From Lolium rigidum (Eukaryota; Streptophyta; Magnoliopsida; Poales; Poaceae), in contig NC_061512.1 in NCBI RefSeq assembly GCF_022539505.1, positions 248,574,510 through 248,638,509 on the forward strand: a DNA stretch of 64,000 nt, read 5' to 3'. Positions 1 through 9,641 of this stretch are shown piece after piece (positions within the stretch are counted from its first letter, which is position 1; every line of letters begins with the position of its first letter). The position numbers and the translations under genes are program-made. The notes under the pieces are model-generated. The model saw only the letters and a program-made list of their open reading frames with translations. It did not search any database and was not told where the DNA came from.

Positions 1-304
1 ATTGTTTAGTACGCCACCTTTTCGAGCTTGTCGGGTAGATCTTGTCCTTGTCTTTGTCATGGCGGCATGTGAGCCCCGCCGTGTTGATGCCAAAGGAGAA
101 CCCTGGCTTCCTTCCTCGGTGGCTAAGACCCACCATGTTGACACCAGGCCGCGGGCGCGTGTCTCCGTTGAGCCTGATGCCGTGCGAACGTGTCTCCTCA
201 CAGGAGCCGACGAGTTCGGTTTCGAGGACAGCCTTGATCTTGTTATGCTTCTTCTTGAATTTGTCAGCCAGGTCCTCGTACTTGACCGGAGTTTCTTCTG
301 CCAT
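1..304 (-). CDS. gag-like protein, N-terminal part (truncated by window edge)
   Basis: An open minus-strand frame begins with ATG at 304-302, about 40 bases past the primer-binding site, and stays open to base 1 (about 101 codons seen). The first residues are MAEETPVKYEDLADKFKKKH, a charged lysine/glutamate-rich helix typical of the start of plant Gypsy gag proteins. No zinc knuckle or protease is reached in the window. The start is chosen as the first ATG downstream of the PBS. Gag would form the virus-like particle of the element in the cytoplasm. Family-level assignment is inferred from position and composition. Confidence 0.6.
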   Translation of the reverse strand, partial: MAEETPVKYEDLADKFKKKHNKIKAVLETELVGSCEETRSHGIRLNGDTRPRPGVNMVGLSHRGRKPGFSFGINTAGLTCRHDKDKDKIYPTSSKRWRTKQ

Positions 305-342
305 CCCCGATGTAGACGGCGATGTGGTTGATGTTGAGGATT

Positions 343-360
343 GTCCCACCGGGCGTGCCA
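343..360 (-). other. primer-binding site of the minus-strand Gypsy element
   Basis: On the minus strand the 18 bases read TGGCACGCCCGGTGGGAC, five bases inside the LTR end at 366. Plant Gypsy elements carry a tRNA 3'-end complement beginning TGG at this place, where minus-strand DNA synthesis is primed. Confidence 0.7.
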
Positions 361-1172
361 GAATGTGTTGACGTCAGAAACCCACCGGCGGGCAGCGACT
401 GGTCAACACCGTAGAGCCGGGAACAACTAGGGCTGCGGCTGGCCCCGATCCCTCGGAGCGACGGCCCGCAAAGCCTCCTCGGTCGCGCATCGATGCAAAT
501 TGCAAGGGCGTGCCACCCGACCTATACCCGGTCGGGAAGGTGTGGATGATGCCTCGCTTAGTTTCCTGCAGGGCACACACGTACACGTTAAATACGAGCC
601 TCGATCGGCTCTCAGGTTATCCTGTGAATCGGCTCATGGAGCCGATCCACCCATGATTCGTCCAAGGTGGCCAAATATATGGTGGTCCTGCTTGATCAAG
701 ATAAAGCATATGAGATCCACGACGATTCAGGGTTTTCACCGCATAATCGGATCATCCTACTCACGATTGGGCCTCGCGCTCGCGCACGGTGATCGTAAGC
801 CAAACCTAGACAAGGCCTAAAAACCAACACGAGGTTGATCCTCGGAACGTCCCGTCTAGGGCCAGCAAACTACACCCTACACGCCGCCGGATCCTCCAAC
901 CCTTTGTAAGGCCTAACTATTGCAGATGTTAAACTAATCCTTGATGAATCAAGGAGCAACCGTAACGGATCAGATCTACTAAATAATGATCAAGCGGGGT
1001 GCCGCCCCGCACCCATGATGAGGTACAAGGACGGCTAGATGCGCCAGGGTTGCACTACGACAGCATATGATACTAAGAACAATGCTAACCCTAACACATC
1101 TATGATAACTACGTTGCTCGCCATCAAAAAGGCTTCAGTACGAGCAACGCATGAACAACGTAGGCAAGCTCG

Positions 1173-1207
1173 TGCTGCCTAGATCGCAAGATGCGATCTA
1201 GGCAGCA
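1173..1207. repeat. perfect 16-bp inverted repeat with 3-nt loop inside the LTR
   Basis: The arms GCTGCCTAGATCGCA (1174-1188) and TGCGATCTAGGCAGC (1192-1206) pair without mismatch around the loop AGA, and one more T-A pair extends the stem on the outside. In minus-strand transcripts this hairpin would lie about 100 bases downstream of the TATA box, so within the 5' leader or R region. Confidence 0.85.
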
Positions 1208-1308
1208 TGGTGCTTACCGGAGAAACCCTCGAGACGAAGGGGTGGCGATGCGCCGAGATTGGTTTGTGTTGAACGTTGGTTGTTGTTTATTCCATAAACC
1301 CTAGATAC

Positions 1309-1318
1309 ATATTTATAG
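1309..1318 (-). promoter_or_regulatory. TATA box of the LTR promoter
   Basis: The minus strand reads CTATAAATAT here, inside the LTR and upstream of the hairpin. Position and sequence fit a Pol II TATA element driving the retrotransposon RNA. Confidence 0.5.
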
Positions 1319-1522
1319 TCCAGCGGACTTTCTAACGTGGGCGTGCACCAAACCGTGCACGAGATAAATTCTAACTTCTACATAACCTACTATAAAGATA
1401 CACGGGCTAACTAGCCCAAACTTGGTAAACAAGGCCGATTCACATATCTCTTCTATATGTATATCTTCAAATCCGTCTTGATCGCGGCCCACCTCTGGCT
1501 TGGTCAAATTCTGGTGATAACA

Positions 1523-2205
1523 GGGTGATGTCTCCGAGCCCTTGGACCGGTCCCTCTGGGAAGTTCCTCAAGTAGTCCCAGTTCTGCATTGCAATGTGAG
1601 CGTGGACTAACATTCTGGCGATGCCACTTCATTGAGAAGCATGTAACTGTCCTTGTGCCATTGTCATTGACATGCTTTTCAATGCAACCACGTTGCCATT
1701 AACACGCTTGTCACATGATCAATGATATTAGGGTGGTGACTGCACTATGGAATGGTGACTGACGTAATGGCATTGGCATGTATTCCAATGTTGACGCGGT
1801 GATCACCATGCCATCAAGCGGTCACCACCAACGCTACCATCTCACGGTTGTACCGATCACACCCGACTACTCCTAGATGTACTTGAACAGATGAAAGTAC
1901 TAACATATCATGATTCTAGCCTAAACCGAACGACCCTAACCAAAATCAGATAAACTATATGTGGATCTGAAAACCCTAAGCAAAATTGAAAAGGGGAATA
2001 TATAACTCACCGTTGGATGAAGTGGGAATGGCCCTGTCAGAGGAGGCTCCCTCACCGATCTTGTCGGAGGTCCCGCCCAACATGCCGGAGTTGCACGTCG
2101 TGTTGAAGGTCCAACCTCACATGTCGAAGGAGGCGACACTAGAGATTCTATGGGAGGTGCCGTCATGGGTGTCGTAGGAGGGTAAAAGCGGGCGAGTCCC
2201 CCACT
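1523..2205. other. host DNA left of the solo LTR, no recognisable gene
   Basis: This segment was continuous with 13615 onward before the solo LTR inserted. It contains short imperfect CATTG/ATGGCATTG-type repeats at about 1590-1800 and a short GC-richer stretch (2020-2190) without convincing coding features. I see no domain in either strand. Confidence 0.5.
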
Positions 2206-2210
2206 CGTGT
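2206..2210. repeat. left target-site duplication of the solo LTR (TCGTG)
   Basis: TCGTG stands directly before the LTR start TGTAATATCC at 2211 and is repeated exactly at 13610-13614, just after the LTR end. Five-base duplications are the signature of LTR-retrotransposon integration. Confidence 0.85.
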
Positions 2211-3164
2211 GTAATATCCCAGAACATAGGACTAACGAAGGGTAGAACTAGAACAGGGATGTGCATTTCATCGCAAAACGGGGGAAATTTTTGCGCTTTA
2301 TTGTATAAAACCTAAGAAGGATCGAGGTTTCTCTGTCGTTGCTATTAGGGTTAGATCAAGGAGAGTGTGATGAATTTCGACATGACTTCTTTTGAAACTT
2401 AGAGTTTTGGGAGATGATTTGAATTGTACTTCAAATGGAATTCATAACACAAATGAAGTATAAGATAAACAATAAACAAATGAATTATGAATTCATAATT
2501 CATGCACACATCTTATATATACAAAATTATTCACAAGAATATCAATTTATATAAATAAATCACAAGTGAATATAAAAAATTCACAAAGAGCTCATAAAAC
2601 AAAACTTGAGCTTTATTGATACGCACACATAGATACATTGTCATTACAATATCCATTATACAAGAATTGATGAATAATAAAAGACAGAAAATAAAAATTA
2701 CATCAATTAAATTGACCCTAAACTAAAATCTTCATCAATCTTCATCTTGTCACTTTCCAATTCTTGATTCATCTTGGAAACCTGCAAAACAATAGCAAAT
2801 AGAAGAATCTGTCCAGTACCAAGTATCATTGACACTTGGCAAGCCAAAGAAATGAAAATGGAGCTGATAAGCTTGGAGGCAGGGAGCAAGTCCCAACCCA
2901 TGACAAGAGGGAACACAACAGCTGTGCACCAGCAGGAGCAGGGAGTGGAGCACAAGACAACACAACACACACACATACATGAGCTGTCGACCAAGGAGTC
3001 CAACATATGGTGCTATAAATAGCACAGTGCTTAGAGATAGGATTGAGTTCATCAGATCATCAGGAAGAACAGCAACAACTGCTCAAGAACCACCAGTAAA
3101 GCATTTCATACATTTATCTAGGGAAACCAAACACCAAAATCCAATCAATCATCCATAAATCATG

Positions 3165-3169
3165 GTGAC
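3165..3169. repeat. left target-site duplication of the nested element (GTGAC)
   Basis: GTGAC precedes the LTR start at 3170 and is repeated exactly at 9642-9646 after the right LTR, which shows a complete insertion. Confidence 0.9.
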
Positions 3170-4678
3170 TGATGTCTACGGGAGCTTCTATTCTTGTAGA
3201 CAGTGTTGGGCCTCCAAGAGCAGAGGTTTGTAGAACAGCAGCAAGTTTCCCTTAAGTGGATTACCCAAGGTTTATCGAACTCAGGGAGGAAGAGGTCAAA
3301 GATATCCCTCTCAAGCAACCCCGCAACCACAAAGCAAGAAGTCTCTTGTGTCCCCAACACACCTAATAGGTGTACTAGTTCGGCGAAGAGATAGTGAAAT
3401 ACAAGTGGTATGAATAAATATGAGCAGTAGTACGGCGCCGTAAAATAGCTTATCGGCGTGCGCTTGATGGTAGTAATATTGTAGGAAGTAAACAAGCAGT
3501 AGTAACGCAGCGAGTAGTAACAAGCAGTGATAGCGTATTTAGGAACAAGGCCTAGGGATTACACTTTCACTAGTGGACACTCTCAACATTGATCACATAA
3601 CGTAATAGATAAATGCATACTCTACACTTTTGTTGGATGATGAACACATTGCGTAGGATTACACGAACCCTCAATGCCGGAGTTAACGAGCTCCACAATA
3701 ATGCTCATATTTTAGTAACCTTTAGTGTAAGATAGATCAAAAGACTAAACCAAGTACTAGCATAGCATGCACACCGTCACCTTCATGCATATGTAGGAGG
3801 AATAGATCACATCAATATTATCATAGCAATAGTTAACTTCGCAATCTACAAGAGATCATGATCATAGCATAAACCAAGTACTAACACGGTGCACACACCG
3901 TCACCTTTACACACGTGCAGGAGGAATAAAACTACTTTAATAACATTGCTAGAGTAGCACATAGATAAATTGTGATACAAACTCATATGAATCTCAATCA
4001 TGTAAAGCAGCTCATGAGATTATTGTATTGAGGTACATGGGAGAGATGAACCACATAGCTACCGGTACAGCCCCGAGCCTCGATGGAGAACTACTCCCTC
4101 CTCATGGGAGCAGCAGCGGTGATGAAGATGGCGGTGGAGATGGCAGCGGTGTCGATGGAGAAGCCTTCCGGGGCACTTCCCCGTCCCGGCAGGGTGCCGA
4201 ACGAGACTCCCGTCCCCCGCATCTTGGCTTCGCGATGGCGGCGGCTCCGGAACTTTTCTCGTATCGTGGCTTCCTCCGTAAGGGTTTTCGATGCGAGGGG
4301 CTTTATATAGGCGAAGAGGCGGCGCAGGAGGGCCGACGAGGCGGCGACACCATAGGGGGCGCGGGCCACCCCAGGCCGCGCCGGCCTATGGTCCGGTGGG
4401 CCTCGTGGCCCCCTCCGGTCCTTCCCGGGTGTTCTGGAAGCTTCGTGGAAAAATAGGAACCTCGGGCGGTGATTTCGTCCAATTCCGAGAATATTTCGTT
4501 ACTAGGATTTCGAAACCAAAAACAGCGAGAAAACGAGAACCGGCACTTCGGCATCTTGTTAATAGGTTAGTTCCAGTAAAATGCACGAATATGACATAAA
4601 GTGTGCATAAAACATGTAGATATCATCAATAATGTGGCATGGAACATAAGAAATTATCGATACGTTGGAGACGTATCA
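3170..4678 (-). repeat. 3' LTR (left on plus strand), 1509 bp
   Basis: It starts TGATGTCTACGGG and ends GAGACGTATCA on the plus strand and is nearly identical to 8133-9641. The last base differs at the right LTR (A here, G at 9641). Small indels between the copies show some age since insertion. Confidence 0.9.
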
Positions 4679-4694
4679 GCATCCCCAAGCTTAG
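4679..4694 (-). other. polypurine tract and conserved junction
   Basis: On the minus strand the bases just before the LTR read AAGCTTGGGGATGC. A purine-rich tract at this place primes plus-strand DNA synthesis in LTR elements. The same motif also appears at about 6410-6435 and 6478-6494 in the internal region. Confidence 0.6.
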
Positions 4695-5309
4695 TTCCGC
4701 TCGTCCCGAGCAGGTAAAACGATAACAAAGATAATTTCTTAAGTGACATGCCATCATAAACTTGATCATATTGTAAACATATGTAATGAATGCAGCGATC
4801 AAAACAATGGTAATGACATGAGTAAACAACTCGAATCATAAAGCAATGACTTTTCATGAATAGCACTTTCAAGACAGGCATCAATAAGTCTTGCATAAGA
4901 GTTAACTCATAAAGCAATAATTCAAAGTAAAGGTATTGAAGCAACACAAAGGAAGATTAAGTTTCAGCGGTTGCTTTCAACTTATAACATGTATATCTCA
5001 TGGATAATGTCAATGTACAGTAATATAACAAGTGCAATATGCAAGTATGTAGGAATCAATGCACAGTTCACACAAGTGTTTGCTTCTTGAGGTGGAGAGA
5101 AATGGGTGAACTGACTCAACATAAAAAGTAAAAGAAAGGTCCTTCAAAGAGGAAAGCATCGATTGCTATATTTGTGCTAGAGCTTTTTTTTTAAACATAA
5201 AGAGAGCATAAAAGTAAAGTTTTGAGAGGTGTTTGTTTTTGTCAACGAATGGTAGTGGGTACTCTAACCCCCTTGCCAGACAAACCTTCAAAGAGCGGCT
5301 CCCATTTTA

Positions 5310-5535
5310 TTTTTATTTTTGGGTGGCACTCCTTCCAACCTTTGCTTTCACAAACCATGGCTAACCGAATCCTCGGGTGCCCGCCAACAATCTCATACCA
5401 TGAAGGAGTGCCTTTTTATTTTAGTTTTATTATGATGACACTCCTCCCCACCTTTGCTTTCTCAAGCCATGGCTAACCGAATCCTTCGGGTGCCGTCCAA
5501 CAATCACATACCATGGAGGAGTGTCTATTTTTGTT
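5310..5535. repeat. two tandem copies of a roughly 115-bp motif in the internal region
   Basis: Two adjacent stretches share CACTCCT, CCTTTGCTTTC, CCATGGCTAACCGAATCC, GGGTGCC, CAACAATC and ATACCATG in the same order (about 5320-5420 and 5433-5525). Both lie in non-coding sequence of the non-autonomous element. Confidence 0.7.
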
Positions 5536-7119
5536 AATTAATTTGGGACTCGGGAATCCCATTGCCAGCTCTTTTTGCCAATTTATTGGATAAGCGGATG
5601 AAGCCACTAGTCCATTGGTGAAAGTTGCCCAACAAGATTGAAAGATAAACACCACATACTTCCTCATGAGCTATAAAACATTGACACAAATAAGAGGTAA
5701 TAACTTTTGAATTGTTTAAAGGTAGCACTCAAGCAATTTACTTTGGAATGGCGGAGAAATACCATGTAGTAGGTAGGTATGGTGGACACAAATGGCATAG
5801 TGGTTGGCTCAAGGATTTGGATGCATGAGAAGTATTCCCTCTCGATACAAGGCTTAGGCTAGCAAGGTTATTTGAAACAAACACAAGGATGAACCGGTGC
5901 AGCAAAACTCACATAAAAGACATATTGTAAACATTATAAGACTCTACACCGTCTTCCTTGTTGTTCAAACTCAATACTAGAAATTATCTAGACCTTAGAG
6001 AGACCAAATATGCAAATCAGATTTTAGCAAGCTCTATGTATTTCTTCATTAATGGGTACAAAGCATATGATGCAAGAGCTTAAACATGAGCACAACAATT
6101 GCCAAGTATCACATTATCCAAGACATTTTACCAATTACTACATGTAGCATTTTCTAATTCCAACCATATAACAATTTAACGAAGAGGAAACTTCGCCATG
6201 AATATTATGAGCTAAGAACACATGTGTTCATACGAACCAGCGGAGCGTGTCTCTCTCCCACACAAGGACGAACTTATTCAGAGAACTAAGATAACAAAAC
6301 AAAAACAAAAATAAAAGCACACAGACGCTCCAAGTAAAGAACATAAGATGTGACCGAATAAAAATATAGTTTCACTAGAAGAAACCTGATAAGTTGTCGA
6401 TGAAGAAGGGGATGCCTTGGGCATCCCCAAGCTTAGATGCTTGAGTCTTCTTAAAATATGCAGGGATGAACCACGGGGGCATCCCCAAGCTTAGAGCTTT
6501 CACTCCTCTTGATCATAGTATATCATACTCCTCTCTTGACCCTTGAAAACTTCCTTCACACCAAACTTCAAGCAAACTCATTAGAGGGTTAGTGCATAAT
6601 CAAAAATTCACATGTTCAGAGGTGACACAATCATTCTTAACACTTCTGGACATTGCACAAAACTTCTGAAAGTTAATGGAACAAAGAAACTCATTCAACT
6701 TAACAAAAGCGGCAATGCGAAATAAAAGGCAGAATCTGTCAAAAACAGAACAGTCCGTAAAGACGAATTTAAAGCTGGCACCAGACTTGCTCAAATGGAA
6801 AAACTCAAAACTAATGAAAGTTGCGTACATATCTGAGGATCACGCTCGTAAATTGGCAGATTTTTTCGAATTTTCTACAGAGAACTGTGCCCAGATTCGT
6901 GACAGACAGCAATGCTGTTTCTGCGCAGCAATCCCAAATATAACATCAACTTTGACATAGAAACTTTACTTGGCACAAAAACATGATAAGGAGAGGTTGC
7001 TACAGTAGTAAACAACTTCCAAGACACAAATATAAAACAAAGTACTGTAGCAAAATAACACATGGGTTATCTCCCAAGAAGTTCTTTCTTTATAGCCGTT
7101 AAGATGGGCTCAAGCAGTT

Positions 7120-7866
7120 TTAATGATGCACTCGCAAGAAATAGAAGTTGAAGCAAAAGAGAGCATCAAGAGGCAAATTCAAAACACATTTAAGTCTAAC
7201 ATGCTTCCTATGCATAGGAATCTTGTAAATAAACAAGTTCATGAAGAGCAAAGTAACAAGCATAGGAAGATAAAACAAGTGTAGCTTCAAAAATTTCAGC
7301 ACATAGAGAGGCATTTTAGTAACATGAAAATTTTTACAACCATATTTTCCTCTCTCATAATAACTTTCAGTAGCATCATGAGCAAACTCAACAATATAAC
7401 CATCACATAAAGCATTCTTGTCATGAGCCACATGCATAAAATAATTACTACTCCCAACATAAGCATAATCAATTTTATTAGTTGTAGTGGGAGCAAATTC
7501 AACAAAGTAGCTATCAAATATAGGAGGTATATTGTAATCATAATCAAATTTATCCTCCATAACAGGTGGTAACAAAATACTACTATCATTATAATCATCA
7601 TAAATGGGAGGCAAAGTATCATCAAAGTAAATTTTCTCCTCAATGCTTGGGGGACTAAAAATATCATGCTCATCAAAGCCAGCTTCCCCAAGCTTAGAAT
7701 TTTCCATAGCATTAGCAACAATGGTGTTCAAAGCATTCATAGTAATAACATTCCCATTAGTATGCATATAAAGTTCCATGGGTTTCTTAATTCTTTCTTC
7801 AAACACATCATGTCCTAATTCAAGATAAAGTTCATAAAGATCTCTCATATTTTTGTTGTTTTCCAT
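7120..7866 (-). CDS. acidic 248-residue ORF of the non-autonomous Gypsy element, unknown function
   Basis: The minus-strand frame opens with ATG at 7866 (MENNKNMRDLYELYLELGHD) and is the only long ORF in the internal region. Residues 1-40 are charged and helical, residues 60-150 are rich in Asp, Tyr and Pro-Pro motifs (for example LPPIYDDYNDSS), and the last 60 residues are Leu/Phe-rich and hydrophobic, possibly read-through beyond the real domain. It has no aspartic protease, RT, RNase H, integrase or zinc-knuckle motif. It sits about 270 bases downstream of the right LTR, where gag would be. Similar ORFs are common in Triticeae repeats from memory; a gag-like or packaging role is only a guess. 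Confidence 0.55.
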   Translation of the reverse strand: MENNKNMRDLYELYLELGHDVFEERIKKPMELYMHTNGNVITMNALNTIVANAMENSKLGEAGFDEHDIFSPPSIEEKIYFDDTLPPIYDDYNDSSILLPPVMEDKFDYDYNIPPIFDSYFVEFAPTTTNKIDYAYVGSSNYFMHVAHDKNALCDGYIVEFAHDATESYYERGKYGCKNFHVTKMPLYVLKFLKLHLFYLPMLVTLLFMNLFIYKIPMHRKHVRLKCVLNLPLDALFCFNFYFLRVHH

Positions 7867-7940
7867 TATGCCTAACTAGTGTAAACAAGAAACCAAATGC
7901 CGCAATTGCAGATTCTAAAGGAAATAGCTTCGAGCACTTA

Positions 7941-8122
7941 CAACGGCGCCGGAAAATAGCTTAGTAGCCGAGGTCCGGAGTGTGAGTACCTTTTACCTTT
8001 CCTCCCCGGCAACGGCGCCAGAAAAGTGCTTGGCGCGTAGTTGACGAGGGAGGAAAAGTGCTTAGTTGCCGGGCTTGCCAATGTGTGAGTGCCGTTTACC
8101 TTCCCTCCCGGCAACGGCGCCG
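7941..8122 (-). other. triplicated primer-binding-site region
   Basis: Three PBS-like motifs lie next to the 5' LTR (right copy). The one nearest the LTR, 8102-8122, reads CGGCGCCGTTGCCGGGAGG on the minus strand and is slightly altered at its first base. The next, 8000-8020, reads TGGCGCCGTTGCCGGGGAGG, the cleanest match, and a shorter one lies at 7941-7951. Each is followed by the same AAAGTGCTT or AAATAGCTT stretch, so the leader has been locally duplicated. Confidence 0.7.
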
Positions 8123-8132
8123 TAAAAGTGCT

Positions 8133-9641
8133 TGATGTCTACGGGAGCTTCTATTCTTGTAGACAGTGTTGGGCCTCCAAGAGCAGAGGTTTGTAGAACA
8201 GCAGAGCAAGTTTCCCTTAAGTGGATTACCCAAGGTTTATCGAACTCGGGGAGGAAGAGGTCAAAGATATCCCTCTCAAGCAACCCTGCAACCACAAAGC
8301 AAGAAGTCTCTTGTGTCCCCAACACACCTAATAGGTGTACTAGTTCGGCGAAGAGATAGTGAAATACAAGTGGTATGAATAAATATGAGCAGTAGTACGG
8401 CGCCAGAAAATAGCTTACTGGCGTGCAGTTGATGGTAGTAATATTGTAGGAAGTAAACAAGCAGTAGTAACGCAGCAGTAGTAACAAGCAGTGATAGCAG
8501 TATTTAGGAACAAGGCCTAGGGATTACACTTTCACTAGTGGACACTCTCAACATTGATCACATAACAGAATAGATAAATGCATACTCTACACTTTTGTTG
8601 GATGATGAACACATTGCGTAGGATTACACGAACCCTCAATGCCGGAGTTAACGAGCTCCACAATAATGCTCATATTTTAGTAACCTTTAGTGTAAGATAG
8701 ATCAAAAGACTAAACCAAGTACTAGCATAGCATGCACACTCGTCACCTTCATGCATATGTAGGAGGAATAGATCACATCAATATTATCATAGCAATAGTT
8801 AACTTCGCAATCTACAAGAGATCATGATCATAGCATAAACCAAGTACTAACACGGTGCACACACTCGTCACCTTTACACACGTGCAGTGAGGAATAAAAC
8901 TACTTTAATAACATTGCTAGAGTAGCACATAGATAAATTGTGATACAAACTCATATGAATCTCAATCATGTAAAGCAGCTCATGAGATTATTGTATTGAG
9001 GTACATGGGAGAGATGAACCACATAGCTACCGGTACAGCCCCGAGCCTCGATGGAGAACTACTCCTCCTCATGGGAGCAGCAGCGGTGATGAAGATGGCG
9101 GTGGAGATGGCAGCGGTGTCGATGGAGAAGCCTTCCGGGGCACTTCCCCGTCCGGCGGGTGCCGGAACAGAGACTCCTGTCCCCTGCATCTTGGCTTCGC
9201 GATGGCGGCGGCTCCGGAACTTTTCTCGTATCGTGGCTTCCTCCGTAAGGGTTTTCGATGCGTGTGGGCTTTATATAGGCGAAGAGGCGGCGCAGAGGGC
9301 TGACGAGGCGGCGACACCATAGGGGGCGCGGGCCACCCCGTGCCGCGCCGGCCTATGGTCCGGTGGGCCTCGTGGCCCCCTCCGGTCCTTCCCGGTGTTC
9401 GGAAGCTTCGTGGAAAAATAGGAACCTCGGGCGGTGATTTCGTCCAATTCCGAGAATATTTCGTTACTAGGATTTCGAAACCAAAAACAGCAGAAAACAG
9501 GAACCGGCACTTCGGCATCTTGTTAATAGGTTAGTTCCGTAAAATGCACGAATATGACATAAAGTGTGCATAAAACATGTAGATATCATCAATAATGTGG
9601 CATGGAACATAAGAAATTATCGATACGTTGGAGACGTATCG
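8133..9641 (-). repeat. 5' LTR (right on plus strand), 1509 bp
   Basis: It has the same length and termini as 3170-4678 and is followed by GTGAC at 9642-9646. Its minus-strand start TGATACGTCTCC has a single change at the outermost base. Confidence 0.9.

Larger units (their letters stand above)
1..1522 (-). mobile_element. 5' part of a Gypsy-type LTR retrotransposon
   Basis: Read on the minus strand, this is the left end of an LTR retrotransposon: LTR (1522 to 366), a 5-base spacer, a primer-binding site and the start of a gag-like ORF that runs off the window. The LTR has TG...CA termini on both strands. The rest of the element lies outside, so its second LTR and target duplication cannot be checked; the flanking base run at 1523-1527 is GGGTG. 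I cannot name the family with confidence. Gypsy rather than Copia is inferred from the long LTR and the gag-like start. Confidence 0.8.
366..1522 (-). repeat. 5' LTR (1157 bp) of the minus-strand Gypsy element
   Basis: The plus strand starts TGTTGACGTC and ends GGTGATAACA, giving the TG...CA ends of an LTR. Read on the minus strand it carries a TATA box (1318-1309) and a perfect hairpin (1173-1207), and it is followed by the PBS. The end at 1522 is inferred from the terminal inverted motif, since no second LTR is present for comparison. Confidence 0.7.
3170..9641 (-). mobile_element. complete non-autonomous Gypsy-type LTR retrotransposon, nested in the solo LTR
   Basis: Two 1509-bp LTRs (3170-4678 and 8133-9641), a 5-bp duplication GTGAC on both sides, a PBS beside the right LTR and a polypurine tract beside the left LTR define a full element read on the minus strand. 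The internal 3454 bp encode one 248-residue acidic ORF and show no protease, reverse transcriptase, RNase H or integrase, so the element must rely on enzymes from another family member. LTR termini (TGATACGTCTCC...GTAGACATCA on the minus strand), the GGCGCCGTTGCCGGG-type PBS and the CTTGGGGATGC tract resemble the Triticeae Sabrina/WHAM group from memory. That family link is tentative. Confidence 0.9.
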
